DNA of 39,968 nucleotides from Deltaproteobacteria bacterium (GTDB lineage Bacteria > Myxococcota_A > Polyangia > JAAYKL01): contig JAFGQN010000249.1 in NCBI GenBank assembly GCA_016935665.1, positions 1 to 39,968 of the forward strand. The letters are read 5' to 3'. The notes under the pieces were generated by a model that saw only the letters and a program-made list of their open reading frames with translations, made no database searches and was not told the origin of the DNA. Shown in pieces: positions 25,002-34,790 of this stretch. Positions within the stretch are counted from its first letter, which is position 1. The number at the start of each line of letters is the position of its first letter. A program made the position numbers and the translations under genes.

Positions 25002-26147
25002 TCATCCGACAGTAGCGGCAACGGGGACCATGGACTGCCAAATACTCTGCAAAATATCCAAACGACTGCTATCCAGCGGCAACATGGGAACGAGACAGAT
25101 GCATTGGAGTGACGGGTTTTCCAAAACGACTTTGGCAACAACCTCTTGTTCGCGCTGATACAAATCGTTCCAGTTGCTGTTTATTTTGACGATGTCCCCT
25201 CGACAGGGTTCGCAAACCGCGTCGGGTACATCCTTCGATACAGCTGGGTAGGTGCACTGATTAAACACCAGTCCGTCCACATGAAATCCACTGCGTTCCA
25301 GGACTTTCTGCAGGTCGGCCGTTTCCCTTGCAGATGCGTTGTCGGGACGGGTAATCATCAGCACTTCCACATCGTTTCCCTTAAGCATGTTTTCAATCTG
25401 GCTGGCGCGATCGGAAAAATTTCCAAACAAATCGGACAAAGCATCTACAAACTCAATCATTTCGTCAAGAAGTCTGGCGCCTGTAATTCTGGACAATACA
25501 TTAAAAACACTTAACGCCCACTTTCCGATAAAGTCGACACCGTGATTATTGCCGCCGCCATACACTCTTCTCATCATACGAACCAGCGGACCATCCAGCG
25601 CATTGCGCATGCGTTCAGGCGCAGAAAAGAAGTCGACCACATTGTCTGATGGTGGAGTGTCCAGGACGACGAAATCATATGCATCGTTCTCCTGCAACTG
25701 ACACAGACGCTCCAGCGCCATGTATTCCTGCATGCCACTGAGCGAGCCCGATACATACCGATACAATCGATTGCGTAAAATTTTTTCGGCCCGTTGAGGT
25801 GTTGAGGACTTGCGACGCACGACTCCGTCAAATGTACTCTGCGCATTGAGCATTCCCACGTGAAGCGATCCTGTGAAATTGGGTCCCAGCAGGTTGGTGA
25901 CATCATGCAACGCGTTGTCGCTCCCCGAAGCACTCACATCGTCTCCCATTGAGCCAGAGGATACGATTCCCAGCAAATCCCCCAGGCGCCTTGCCGGATC
26001 AATTGTCAGGCAGGCCACTCGTTTTCCGAGCTGGGCCGCACGTACGGCCAGCGCCGCCGAGAATGTTGTCTTTCCCACTCCGCCGGGGCCGACACACACA
26101 ATCATTCTGTTTTGGGCCAGTTTCTGTTCCAATCGATCGGATATCAT
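25002..26147 (-). CDS. ArsA/Get3-type P-loop ATPase
   Basis: 381 residues with a Walker A loop at residues 20-28 (GPGGVGKTT), switch I-like TIDPARRLGDLLGI and switch II-like VVLDTPPSDNVVDF, then a helical C-terminal part. The family is the ArsA/Get3 deviant Walker ATPases. The signature lysine at the second loop position (GKGGVGKT) is a proline here, as in some ArsA-like paralogues of actinobacteria and deltaproteobacteria, so dimer activation may differ. No arsenite genes are near, which argues against arsenic efflux. It starts 2 bp after the LpoA-like gene in the pil operon. Confidence 0.85.
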   Translation of the reverse strand: MISDRLEQKLAQNRMIVCVGPGGVGKTTFSAALAVRAAQLGKRVACLTIDPARRLGDLLGIVSSGSMGDDVSASGSDNALHDVTNLLGPNFTGSLHVGMLNAQSTFDGVVRRKSSTPQRAEKILRNRLYRYVSGSLSGMQEYMALERLCQLQENDAYDFVVLDTPPSDNVVDFFSAPERMRNALDGPLVRMMRRVYGGGNNHGVDFIGKWALSVFNVLSRITGARLLDEMIEFVDALSDLFGNFSDRASQIENMLKGNDVEVLMITRPDNASARETADLQKVLERSGFHVDGLVFNQCTYPAVSKDVPDAVCEPCRGDIVKINSNWNDLYQREQEVVAKVVLENPSLQCICLVPMLPLDSSRLDILQSIWQSMVPVAATVG

Positions 26148-26149
26148 TT

Positions 26150-28060
26150 TTACTGTTCCTGCAAATCCTGCAAATCACTTCCCGTCAGCGAATATACCGC
26201 TGGTAATGCGATGGATTCACCTGTCTCATCAAATCCAGCAAAAGGATATACCAAACGGGGGGAAGACGCTGTCTCGGCAAGCCACGTCCGAAGCTCGCTG
26301 CGCGTCGTCACTCCCGAATTAATCGCATTTGAAACAAGCATTGTCGCATCGTAACCGTAACCGGCAAAGGGAGAGGGTGATGTTTTATATTCGTTTTGAA
26401 AATTTCGAATGAAATTCTGAATAGATGAGGGGCCCGCCACAAAAAAATCCAGAGCAAACTTCGCCCCCTGCAGGTAGCGTCCTGAACGGCTGACAAGCGA
26501 GGGAGAATAACCAACGGAAGGCACCAGGTATGTGGCCACGCGGACATCTTCACGTGTCTCATCCGGAGACGCAGGCCATATATCTGCCGCAGCCAGAGCG
26601 GGTGCTGCCAATGCCAGCTGCGCACTGGTCATTGGAAGAAAAAGAACATTAAACTCTTTTTGGGCCAGAGTCTTTGCCAGCTTCCCAAAATCCCTTGTCT
26701 CAGGATCGAATGAAATAGTGACAGCCGAAAGACCCCTGGCATCGAGTTGTTGCTGCAGTAGTGTATTCATGAGTTTGCCGTATCCATTTTCTGGAAAAAG
26801 TGAGGCATACTGCAGTGTTGAACCATATTCATCCGACATCCGGGACGTTTCTTCTGCAGCATTCAGCAGTGCGTCCACCTCTTTTAGGTTGGACGCGAAT
26901 TTCCGAAACACAAAATTTCCAACCGAAGTCAGCGTTTCATCCGCAGACAGTACAATAATGGGAACGCCCAACTGCTGTGCCCGCAGCACAGCCCTTTTTG
27001 CAATATGCGCATCCATTGGTCCCACAATCGCCGAAACCTTATGATTCATCACCAGCTCTTCCACCATTTTTTCAGGAGACACATCGCCGCCTCCCGTGTC
27101 GCGCATTACAATGGTCAATGGCGATGCCTCTCTGCCAAAACGATTTTGACGGGAAGCGAGCATCACCCCTTTTAAAACATCCTGTCCCACCAACCGCATT
27201 TTTCCCGAAAGGGGGAGCAAACAGCCCACAGTCCGTATATCCACTCTATTCCTGCGCTCAATGAGCTCAATCAAATCAGATAGCAATACAGCATTCTTCT
27301 CATTAGCCTGCTGAATTTCGGTCACAGTTTTGTCTGCCTCAGCAAACTGTCCGTTTTCAAACTGAACTCGTGCAATCTGCGCGCTCACAATTGCCCACAC
27401 CATCTCTTTTGGGTTCAACGTCTTTTGCGCATCAGCAAGGTCTTCTATACTCATCTGGACAATCAGCTTTTGAACTTCGGACAGGGCAGCCTGCCGTTCG
27501 TCTTCTCCCGGCTGGGCATTCAAATACGCGTCTATCCAGACAATCTCCTGTTTCCAATCGTTCAGTGCCGCATAGGAGCGCCAGACCGTTTTGAGGACAT
27601 TCAAATTTTCTTCCCCGTCAGAAAACCGACCCGCCACAGGTAAAAGAAACGCCACAGCTTCTTTGTACTCCGCCCTGTCGTGGGACATCAGCCCCAGATA
27701 CATTGCGGCATATTCATACAGAGGTTCGGATTCGCCCCTATCATAGACCTTCCTGAAAAAATCATTGGCAGCGGTCAATCTATCCTGTTTCCACGCAATC
27801 CGACCTCGATATAAATACACCTGTGAAACAAGCGGGTCATCGCCAAACCGCGTCAGAAAAAGCGAGAACTTTTCGTCCGCCTCATCCAATGCAGCGTCGT
27901 CGAACAATGCAACCCCTTCTTTAAACAGGCTTTCCGCTTCCGGATTCGAGGACTGCTGGGAGACGGGGGCGATCAACGGCGCTTTCGTCTCCGACGGACA
28001 GCCGGAAATAAAAACAAACAGAAGGAGTAAAATCGGCAACAAATATCCGGTTCTCATCAT
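26150..28060 (-). CDS. LpoA-like lipoprotein: TPR plus periplasmic-binding domain
   Basis: 636 residues. A signal peptide ends in FISGC (about Cys21). Helical TPR-like repeats fill about residues 40-270 (AESLFKEGVALFDDAALDEAD, YEYAAMYLGLMSHD). A type 1 periplasmic-binding fold follows from about 285 to 620 (VGCLLPLSGKMRLVGQDVLKGVML, VSAIVGPMDAHIAKRAV, VPIIVLSADETL). This is the layout of LpoA-type penicillin-binding-protein activators, but amino-acid-binding relatives look similar. Two ATG codons at 28060 and 28057 are possible, with AGGA upstream. It lies 18 bp after the histidine kinase gene and is probably co-transcribed with the pil genes; a role in wall remodelling at pilus sites is inference. 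Confidence 0.8.
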   Translation of the reverse strand: MMRTGYLLPILLLLFVFISGCPSETKAPLIAPVSQQSSNPEAESLFKEGVALFDDAALDEADEKFSLFLTRFGDDPLVSQVYLYRGRIAWKQDRLTAANDFFRKVYDRGESEPLYEYAAMYLGLMSHDRAEYKEAVAFLLPVAGRFSDGEENLNVLKTVWRSYAALNDWKQEIVWIDAYLNAQPGEDERQAALSEVQKLIVQMSIEDLADAQKTLNPKEMVWAIVSAQIARVQFENGQFAEADKTVTEIQQANEKNAVLLSDLIELIERRNRVDIRTVGCLLPLSGKMRLVGQDVLKGVMLASRQNRFGREASPLTIVMRDTGGGDVSPEKMVEELVMNHKVSAIVGPMDAHIAKRAVLRAQQLGVPIIVLSADETLTSVGNFVFRKFASNLKEVDALLNAAEETSRMSDEYGSTLQYASLFPENGYGKLMNTLLQQQLDARGLSAVTISFDPETRDFGKLAKTLAQKEFNVLFLPMTSAQLALAAPALAAADIWPASPDETREDVRVATYLVPSVGYSPSLVSRSGRYLQGAKFALDFFVAGPSSIQNFIRNFQNEYKTSPSPFAGYGYDATMLVSNAINSGVTTRSELRTWLAETASSPRLVYPFAGFDETGESIALPAVYSLTGSDLQDLQEQ

Positions 28061-28078
28061 ATCGAAATCCTGGTCACG

Positions 28079-29431
28079 CTATTTTCCATCAATCATTTTT
28101 GCAGCTGTTGCCGCATTTTTTGGCAATGTCAACCTAAACGTAGCGCCACTGTCTTCGGTATCCAACACGTCAACCTGCCCCCCATGGTCTGTCATAATCC
28201 GCTTACACAGTGCCAGACCAAGTCCCATCCCGCGCTCTCGGGTACTGAAAAACGCATCGAAAATTTTATTCCGAATTTCGCGTGACACTCCAGGTCCATT
28301 GTCAGTCACATCAAGATACACCCATTGCGCTTCTGACTTTAATGACACATGTATGCGCCCTGTGTCATCAGAAACCACCTGGGACGCATTCACCAGCAAA
28401 TTCCAGAGCACCTGCCGCAATTGATTGGCATCTCCGGTACAGTGTATCTCTTCGCCAATATTCAGCTCAAAGTCAATCCCTCGCTGCCGGCTGCTGGATG
28501 CAAACAATTGAGATGTCTCAGCAACCAGCAGCGACAGATTCAAGGGGCTCAATTCAGCGGCACGCGGACGGGCGAATTCCAGAATATCCTCCACCAGCCG
28601 CCCCATTCTTTCCAGCTCACGCTCAATAATCAATGCAAGAATCGCGTCTTCGTCTCCCAGTTGCACGCCACTTTTCAACATCTGAAACGAGCCGGACACC
28701 GCACTGAGCGGATTGCGAATTTCGTGTGCCAATGTCGCTGCCAATTCACCGAGTGCCGCCAACCGCTTGGCCTGCTCCAGTTTTCTGGCCAATTCTTCTT
28801 TCTGTTCTCTTTCCTTTTGCAGACCTTCTCCGGCAGATTCCAGACGCGCCGCAAGCACATTCACCAAAAAAGCCACAATATACAAACTAATAATATTTAC
28901 AGATAGTGCGTATAACGTTGTACCGATTCCGTCCTGGGAGGATGCCACATCGGATAATGGTACAAGCACCTTCAGTTCCATAAGCACGACTATCAATCCG
29001 ATTAATGCGGCAGAAACGGTTGCCTGAATAAACCCTGCCCGTTTTCCCATCGATACCACCGCCACAATCACCCACAGATGGAAAAGAAATGTGAATCCAG
29101 ACGTAACGCCGCCGGTGGCATAGGAAAGCGCAGCAAAAAGCAGCGCATCAGAAAAAACCTGAATGTATCCCAGCAATATCAATCGTCTGCCAATCCGATA
29201 CCAGATAGCATATGCGATGGTAAGCACATAAGTGGATACGATGAGCGATAGAAGGAATCGCGTGGATGAATCCAACATTCGCGGTGTATCCCGATTCATC
29301 ATTATGGTCGCACCGAGCAACACGGAAATAATGACTACGCGAAGTACCATTACCCAGGACAACCTGGATAAATCCCGTTGAATAGTGGTGGATGTGTGGC
29401 TGGTCACGTATGGACGGATTTTTGCCATCAC
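28079..29431 (-). CDS. pilS: PilS-like membrane sensor histidine kinase
   Basis: 450 residues with about six membrane segments up to residue 195, a coiled linker rich in Glu and Lys, a HisKA domain with the phosphorylated His236 in LAATLAHEIRNPLSAVSGSF, and a HATPase domain with N-box WNLLVNASQVV, G1 VTDNGPGVS and G2 GMGLGLALCKRI. Six helices and position directly after pilC match PilS, the sensor that controls pilin expression with PilR. No pilR gene follows, so the partner must be elsewhere; the symbol rests on context. It can start at GTG 29431 or the adjacent ATG at 29428. The gap to pilC is 5 bp. Confidence 0.75.
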   Translation of the reverse strand: MMAKIRPYVTSHTSTTIQRDLSRLSWVMVLRVVIISVLLGATIMMNRDTPRMLDSSTRFLLSLIVSTYVLTIAYAIWYRIGRRLILLGYIQVFSDALLFAALSYATGGVTSGFTFLFHLWVIVAVVSMGKRAGFIQATVSAALIGLIVVLMELKVLVPLSDVASSQDGIGTTLYALSVNIISLYIVAFLVNVLAARLESAGEGLQKEREQKEELARKLEQAKRLAALGELAATLAHEIRNPLSAVSGSFQMLKSGVQLGDEDAILALIIERELERMGRLVEDILEFARPRAAELSPLNLSLLVAETSQLFASSSRQRGIDFELNIGEEIHCTGDANQLRQVLWNLLVNASQVVSDDTGRIHVSLKSEAQWVYLDVTDNGPGVSREIRNKIFDAFFSTRERGMGLGLALCKRIMTDHGGQVDVLDTEDSGATFRLTLPKNAATAAKMIDGK

Positions 29432-29436
29432 GGCTG

Positions 29437-30648
29437 TTATTCAACGGTTCCGGCGATTGAGAATATAGGCAGATACATGGCAATAACCATTCCACCCACC
29501 AATGGACCAATCACCATCATCATCAGCGGTTCGAGCATGCTGGTCAGCGCTGCCACCGCCACGTCCACCTCTTCATCATAGAAATCAGCAATCTTATTAC
29601 ACATGATATCCAGGGCGCCGGTCTGTTCGCCCACTGCAATCATTTGTACCACCATACCTGGAAATATCTTTGCTTCCATTAATGGTTCAGACATATTGCG
29701 TCCCTCAGAGATCCGGTCACGGGCAAACAACACCGCTTTTTCAACGACTGCATTTCCCGCTGCCTTGGCCACAGTATTCAGTGCTTCAATAATGGGTACA
29801 CCGGATGACAACAATGTGCCCAGTGTGCGGGTGAACCGTGCAACTGCAATTTTCTGAACAACAGGTCCGGCGACAGGCAAATGCAAAAACAGTTTATCCA
29901 TGAAAACCCGCCCATAATCACTTCGAACAAACGCCCTGTATCCAATTATCAGCGCCACTATGACACCCAAAATAATATACCACCACTCCTGGAATGCTCG
30001 ACTGATACCAATTACAAACTGGGTGGGTGCGGGAAGCTCCCCTGCTTTTCCAAAATCGGCGAACATTTTTTCAAACGTGGGAATCACCCACTTTAAAAGA
30101 ACAAAAATGATGATCATCGTTACGATCAAAATGGCCGTAGGATAGACCATCGCACCTTTCACTTTTCGCTGCAGGCGCTCTTTTTTTTCAATGTATTCGG
30201 CCAACCGTTTCATAATCGTGTCGAGAATACCGCCCAACTCACCGGCCGCTACCAGATTTACAAACAACTGATCAAAAATTTTAGGATATTTGGCCAACGC
30301 ATCGGAAAACGTGGCCCCACCTTCCACATACCCCTTAATTTCCAACAGGACGTTCCCAAAATGCTTATTTTCCGATTGAGATCCGAGAATATCGAGACAC
30401 TGAACCAGCGGGAGTCCGGCATCCACCATGGTTGAAAACTGCTGAGTAAACGTTTTCAAATCCTTGGCGGTCACTTTGTTCCCAAAGGGCAGGGAGATAT
30501 TGATTTCCATGGGCTTCTTTTTCACATTTATCGAGGAAAGACCATTGGACTTGAGCCTGGATTCCACATCCGCTGCGGAATCCGCTTCCATCTCCCCGGA
30601 GATATTCCTTCCAGATTTGTCCCTCGCTTCGTATAAAAATTTTGCCAT
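29437..30648 (-). CDS. pilC: Type IV pilus inner-membrane platform protein PilC
   Basis: 403 residues with two GspF/T2SF domains, each with its membrane segments: FTQQFSTMVDAGLPLVQCLDIL and FTRTLGTLLSSGVPIIEALNTV mark the two repeats, and MYLPIFSIAGTV is the usual end. The N-terminal KFLYEARDKSGRNISGEMEADS motif is characteristic of PilC. It anchors the assembly and retraction ATPases at the inner membrane. It follows pilT with an intergenic terminator-like hairpin at 30717-30748, so it may be partly uncoupled from pilT. The ATG lacks a clear ribosome-binding site. Confidence 0.95.
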   Translation of the reverse strand: MAKFLYEARDKSGRNISGEMEADSAADVESRLKSNGLSSINVKKKPMEINISLPFGNKVTAKDLKTFTQQFSTMVDAGLPLVQCLDILGSQSENKHFGNVLLEIKGYVEGGATFSDALAKYPKIFDQLFVNLVAAGELGGILDTIMKRLAEYIEKKERLQRKVKGAMVYPTAILIVTMIIIFVLLKWVIPTFEKMFADFGKAGELPAPTQFVIGISRAFQEWWYIILGVIVALIIGYRAFVRSDYGRVFMDKLFLHLPVAGPVVQKIAVARFTRTLGTLLSSGVPIIEALNTVAKAAGNAVVEKAVLFARDRISEGRNMSEPLMEAKIFPGMVVQMIAVGEQTGALDIMCNKIADFYDEEVDVAVAALTSMLEPLMMMVIGPLVGGMVIAMYLPIFSIAGTVE

Positions 30649-30716
30649 TTATGTTTTGCCAGTCCTGTTCCGAAAAGATTTCCTTAAAATGTTAGCCCGA
30701 AAGCAACCGCCAGGTC

Positions 30717-30748
30717 AAAAAGCCGGTCCTTATCTCGCGGCTTTTTTT
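30717..30748 (-). terminator. Terminator-like hairpin containing the pilT stop codon
   Basis: On the minus strand AAAAAGCC (30746-30739 with flanking A's), a loop that contains the pilT TAA, and GGCTTTTT (30724-30717) form an 8-bp stem ending in Ts. The low GC content makes it a weak or attenuating terminator between pilT and pilC. The A and T runs on both sides make it potentially bidirectional. Confidence 0.5.
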
Positions 30749-31812
30749 GTGGCATCGGCAATCATGTTCTTCAGTTCATCCACATCCTGACTTCTGCCCA
30801 ATGCTTCATCCAGGGTAATCAGGCGTCGTTGCAATAAGTTTAAAAGAGACTGATTAAACGTCAACATCCCATGCTGTCCCTGCCCGACCTGCATCTGTGC
30901 ATACATCTGATGGACCTTATCTTCGCGAATCAGATTTCGCATCGCCGCAGTTGGAATCATCACCTCCGCGGCCAGTACCCGTCCTGGCCCCCCCGCTCGT
31001 GGCAACAATTGTTGCGTCAAAATCCCCTGCAACACAAAGGACAATTGCGCACGAATCTGCCCCTGTTGATGCGGTGGAAAGAGGTCGATGATTCGATTAA
31101 CCGTTTGTACCGCGCTGTTGGTATGCAGCGTGGTGAACACCAGGTGTCCGGTTTCCGAAATCGTTAATGCGGCTTCCACTGTTTCCCTGTCACGCATTTC
31201 TCCTACAAGAACCACATCCGGATCCTGACGCAGCACATATTTCAACGCGTCTTTAAATCCGTATGTATCTGCTCCCACTTCTCTCTGGTTCACAAGGCTT
31301 CGCTTATGCGGATGCAGATATTCAATGGGATCCTCAATAGTGATGATGTGATATCGTTTGTTGGAATTGAGGTAATCGATTATTGCGGCAAGCGTGGTGG
31401 ATTTGCCCGCTCCTGTCGGACCGGTAATACATACCAGCCCTTTGGGACGATGCGCCAGATCCACTGCCACTGGCGGCAACCCAAGTTCATCCATGCTTAA
31501 AATCTTAAACGGAATGGATCGAAATGCACCTGCAACCGCGCCTCTTTGAACAAAGATATTGGCGCGAAACCGTGCCAGATTTTTAACACCAAAAGACAAA
31601 TCCAGTTCATTGTCTTTTTCGAACTTCACTTTTTGTTCTTCGGTCAAAATCGAATAACACAGGCGTTTGGTATCCTGCGGCGCAAGCGGTTCGGTTTTCA
31701 ACGGCACCAGAGAACCGTCTATCCGAAGCTGAGGTGCTGACCCTGTAGTGATATGGAGATCGGACGCCCCTTTTTCTATCATCGCCTTTAAAAGCTGATG
31801 TAAATTCGCCAC
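30730..31812 (-). CDS. pilT: Type IV pilus retraction ATPase PilT
   Basis: 360 residues. An N-terminal PAS-like domain (DLHITTGSAPQLRIDG) is followed by a RecA-like core with Walker A GPTGAGKST (residues 131-139), Asp box TIEDPIEYLH, Walker B VLVGEMRD and His box GHLVFTTLHTNSA. The C-terminal AMRNLIREDKVHQMYAQMQ is the AIRNLIRE motif needed for retraction, with Ile replaced by Met. It powers pilus depolymerisation and twitching. It starts at GTG with AAGGAG 6 bases upstream; the nearby ATG is out of frame. It follows pilB by 75 bp. Confidence 0.95.
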   Translation of the reverse strand: MANLHQLLKAMIEKGASDLHITTGSAPQLRIDGSLVPLKTEPLAPQDTKRLCYSILTEEQKVKFEKDNELDLSFGVKNLARFRANIFVQRGAVAGAFRSIPFKILSMDELGLPPVAVDLAHRPKGLVCITGPTGAGKSTTLAAIIDYLNSNKRYHIITIEDPIEYLHPHKRSLVNQREVGADTYGFKDALKYVLRQDPDVVLVGEMRDRETVEAALTISETGHLVFTTLHTNSAVQTVNRIIDLFPPHQQGQIRAQLSFVLQGILTQQLLPRAGGPGRVLAAEVMIPTAAMRNLIREDKVHQMYAQMQVGQGQHGMLTFNQSLLNLLQRRLITLDEALGRSQDVDELKNMIADATKKAAR

Positions 31813-31887
31813 ATTTAACTCCTTGGCAACTGCACTGACAATGTCAGCTGAATTTCAAAGCACGGAGAAATCGGCTCCGGATATCTG

Positions 31888-33600
31888 CTAATCATGCGCT
31901 GTCACGCGCAACACCTCTGCCATCGAGGTAACGCCCTCTCCCACTTTTTTCAACCCGGCCATTCGCAGGGACTGCATTCCTCGCCGGATAGCTTCCATCT
32001 TGAGTTCTGCGGTGGAACAGCCCTGCAAAACGAGATCTTTCAATACCTCGTCAAAAACCATTACCTCGTAAAGCGCCACACGTCCTTTGAATCCGGTATC
32101 CCCGCATTTGGCACATCCGTTGCCAATCAACGGCTGAAACCCGGCCCGAATCTGTTCTTCGGTAACACCGGCATCCAGCATGGACTCCGGTGTGGCGGAC
32201 GGATCGACCACCTTACACTCCGTGCACAGCTTTCTGCCCAGTCGCTGCGCCAGCACCAGATTTACCGACGCGGTGACCAGGAACGGCTCCACACCCATAT
32301 TCAGAAGGCGGCTAATGGTGGACGGTGCGTCGTTGGTATGCAATGTGGAAAGCACCATATGTCCTGTAAGCGCCGCCTTAACCGCAATTTCGGCTGTCTC
32401 GAAGTCACGAATCTCCCCCACCATGATAATATCCGGATCCTGTCGCAGAAAAGATCGCAAACTGGCTGCGAAATTCAACCCAATATCCTCGTGCATCTGC
32501 ACCTGGTTAATGCCGTACAGGTTGAATTCCACCGGATCCTCGGCGGTTGAAATATTCACATCGGTCTGGTTCAACTCGGAAAGAGCCGAATACAGCGTAG
32601 TGGTTTTACCGGAACCCGTAGGGCCGGTCACCAATACCATTCCGTATGGATTATGAATGGCTTTTTTAAAATTCGACAGAGGTGCGGGATCAAATCCCAG
32701 TTTCGTCATATCCAGCTGCAAATTGGACTTGTCCAAAAGTCGCAACACCACTTTTTCACCAAACAAAGTGGGCAGCACAGACACGCGAAAGTCCATCTCA
32801 CGTCCTTTGCCCAATTTCAGTTTGATACGACCGTCCTGTGGCAATCGCCGTTCGGCAATATCGAGCTTACTCATAATCTTCAGACGTGATGTCAGTGCGT
32901 TTTTCAATTTTAGCGGTGGGCGCATCTCTTCGTGCAACACGCCATCCACACGGTATCGAACCCGAAAGGCTTTCTCATACGGCTCGATATGGATATCGGA
33001 TGCATTTTTTTTAATGGCGTTTACAAGAACCAGATTCACCAGACGAACCACCGGCGCATCCTCGCTGAGTTTCTCCAGTTCCAGCACATTCTCGCCGGCG
33101 TCCCCGTCCGTTTCGAAATCGAATTCTTCGGCATCAAAGCCGTCCATCACCTCGTCATACGAGGCCAACGGTGCAGCATAATGCCTCTCCATAGCTGCTT
33201 CAATCGCCGTCTCCGAGGCCACCACCGGCTCCACATTGTATCCCGTTAAAAACTTCACATCATCGATGGCATGCAGATTTGTGGGATCGGCCATGGCCAC
33301 AACCAGTGATGTCCCAGCTCGGGACACCGGCAGGATTTTATGTCGTTCCGCCACTTCTTTGGGGACCAAATCCAGTATTTCCTGCTCAATTTCATATTCA
33401 TCAAGATTGATGGAGGGAACATTATACTGACTCGCGATAAACTCCGTTACTTCATCATCTGAAATAAAACCCAGTTTCGCCAGACTCTTACCAAGATTGT
33501 CTCCACTTTGTTTCTGCAGCTCCTGCGCTTTACGAAGCTCAACAAGAGATATCATTTTCTCTCTTACCAGCAGTTCACCAAGTCTGTTATCCGATGCCAT
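31888..33600 (-). CDS. pilB: Type IV pilus extension ATPase PilB
   Basis: 570 residues from the ATG at 33600, chosen because GGAGG lies 4 bases upstream and the product then begins MASDNRLGELLVREKMISL, as in PilB proteins; an upstream frame reaches 33648. Domains: MshEN/GspE N-terminal domain, then RecA-like ATPase with Walker A GPTGSGKTTT (about residue 325), Asp box STAEDPVEFNL, Walker B IIMVGEIRD, His box GHMVLSTLHTNDA, and a zinc site from CTEC and CAKC. It drives pilus assembly. It is the first gene of the pil run, with mla genes upstream on the same strand. Confidence 0.95.
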   Translation of the reverse strand: MASDNRLGELLVREKMISLVELRKAQELQKQSGDNLGKSLAKLGFISDDEVTEFIASQYNVPSINLDEYEIEQEILDLVPKEVAERHKILPVSRAGTSLVVAMADPTNLHAIDDVKFLTGYNVEPVVASETAIEAAMERHYAAPLASYDEVMDGFDAEEFDFETDGDAGENVLELEKLSEDAPVVRLVNLVLVNAIKKNASDIHIEPYEKAFRVRYRVDGVLHEEMRPPLKLKNALTSRLKIMSKLDIAERRLPQDGRIKLKLGKGREMDFRVSVLPTLFGEKVVLRLLDKSNLQLDMTKLGFDPAPLSNFKKAIHNPYGMVLVTGPTGSGKTTTLYSALSELNQTDVNISTAEDPVEFNLYGINQVQMHEDIGLNFAASLRSFLRQDPDIIMVGEIRDFETAEIAVKAALTGHMVLSTLHTNDAPSTISRLLNMGVEPFLVTASVNLVLAQRLGRKLCTECKVVDPSATPESMLDAGVTEEQIRAGFQPLIGNGCAKCGDTGFKGRVALYEVMVFDEVLKDLVLQGCSTAELKMEAIRRGMQSLRMAGLKKVGEGVTSMAEVLRVTAHD

Positions 33601-33735
33601 CTCTCCTCCAGGGGCTCTAAACATTAAATTGACAAAGATATTATACACACAAAACGGCGATCAACTAGAAAGCCGCAAAAACAGGTCGCCGATTATACTC
33701 AATTTATCCTTTATTTTTAACCACTTCAAAGAAAA

Positions 33736-34788
33736 TTAATCTTCCCAGATCAATTTCCAGGGATGGTGTTTTATATCGCGAAGCAATTCTTTGAGGTCAT
33801 CGTAAATTTCCTCATCCTGCAACAATTGTCCAACTGTACCTTTGCCCTGCTGCAGTCGCGCGATCATCGCATCAACGCGGACCAGAGCGGCATCTGCACG
33901 TTGTGTCACGCTCACCAGTCGCATAAGTGAATCACGAATCGCCTTTTGTTCTTCCGGCCCAAGTGTTTCGCCCACCCGATTCAATATCGCCAAAGTGCTT
34001 CTGACGTCCGACATTAACGGATCGAGTTCCCTGTTTAACTTTCCGGACAACGACTTCAGATTTTCAATGGTGCGCAATACATCGGGATTATCTACATATT
34101 TTTCATTTACATTTTTAACAAGCGAATGAGTCTCGTTGGTTATTTGTTCAACATTTTCCAGGATTCGGGCAAATTTTGCTTTATTGCCTGTTTCATCATC
34201 ACCGGATTGAACGAATGCGTCTGCAAAGGTAACCAGGTTTGCGGTTCCTTTAATCAGCTGATCAAGGCTGTCCGCGTTGGTTACCAGGAGCCGGTTCAGC
34301 GCACGCACCAGTTCAGCGGCATCTGCCAGAAACAAATCCAGTCGGGGCGGATCTGTTCCGAAAAGTTTTCGGGATTTCGCCACCGGTTTATCCGATACCC
34401 CCGGATCTATCTCCAGAAACGGGTCCCCCAACACACCTTTGGTGGTAATGTAGAAATGGGCGTCATCCCGCAATGTTTCAAATACCATTGTTTCAATTTC
34501 AGCCTGAACACGAACAAGCGTGGGTCGTCCAGTCACGGGATTTACAGGGCCATTCAATCCCATATACGTCATTTCAGTTACTTTGCCCACTTTACGACCG
34601 GCCACTTTTACCGCCACTCCAGGAGACAACCCACCTGGATTCTGAAAATAAATACTGAACTGCGCCTTTTTCGCGAAAGATATGTCACTGACAACCAGAA
34701 CAAACACCACAAGAATTACGAGCGCCGCCAAAATCATGGCACCCACTTTAAGTTCCAACCGTCTTTCGTCTCTGTTACCAGCCGCCAT
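33736..34788 (-). CDS. mlaD: MlaD-type MCE lipid-transport protein
   Basis: 350 residues. One N-terminal membrane helix (about residues 16-36) is followed by an MCE domain (AQFSIYFQNPGGLSPGVAVKVAGRKVGKVTEM-type strand pattern, then FEIDPGVS-like end near residue 130) and a long helical C-terminal part (about 140-345) longer than in E. coli MlaD. It would form the periplasmic ring that carries phospholipids between the membranes. It lies 2 bp after the ATPase gene. The E. coli partners MlaB and MlaC are not present here. Confidence 0.85.
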   Translation of the reverse strand: MAAGNRDERRLELKVGAMILAALVILVVFVLVVSDISFAKKAQFSIYFQNPGGLSPGVAVKVAGRKVGKVTEMTYMGLNGPVNPVTGRPTLVRVQAEIETMVFETLRDDAHFYITTKGVLGDPFLEIDPGVSDKPVAKSRKLFGTDPPRLDLFLADAAELVRALNRLLVTNADSLDQLIKGTANLVTFADAFVQSGDDETGNKAKFARILENVEQITNETHSLVKNVNEKYVDNPDVLRTIENLKSLSGKLNRELDPLMSDVRSTLAILNRVGETLGPEEQKAIRDSLMRLVSVTQRADAALVRVDAMIARLQQGKGTVGQLLQDEEIYDDLKELLRDIKHHPWKLIWED

Positions 34789-34790
34789 GG

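Noticed and set aside
26147-29431. A pilR response-regulator gene next to pilS
   Set aside because: Neither strand shows a receiver or sigma-54-interaction domain here.
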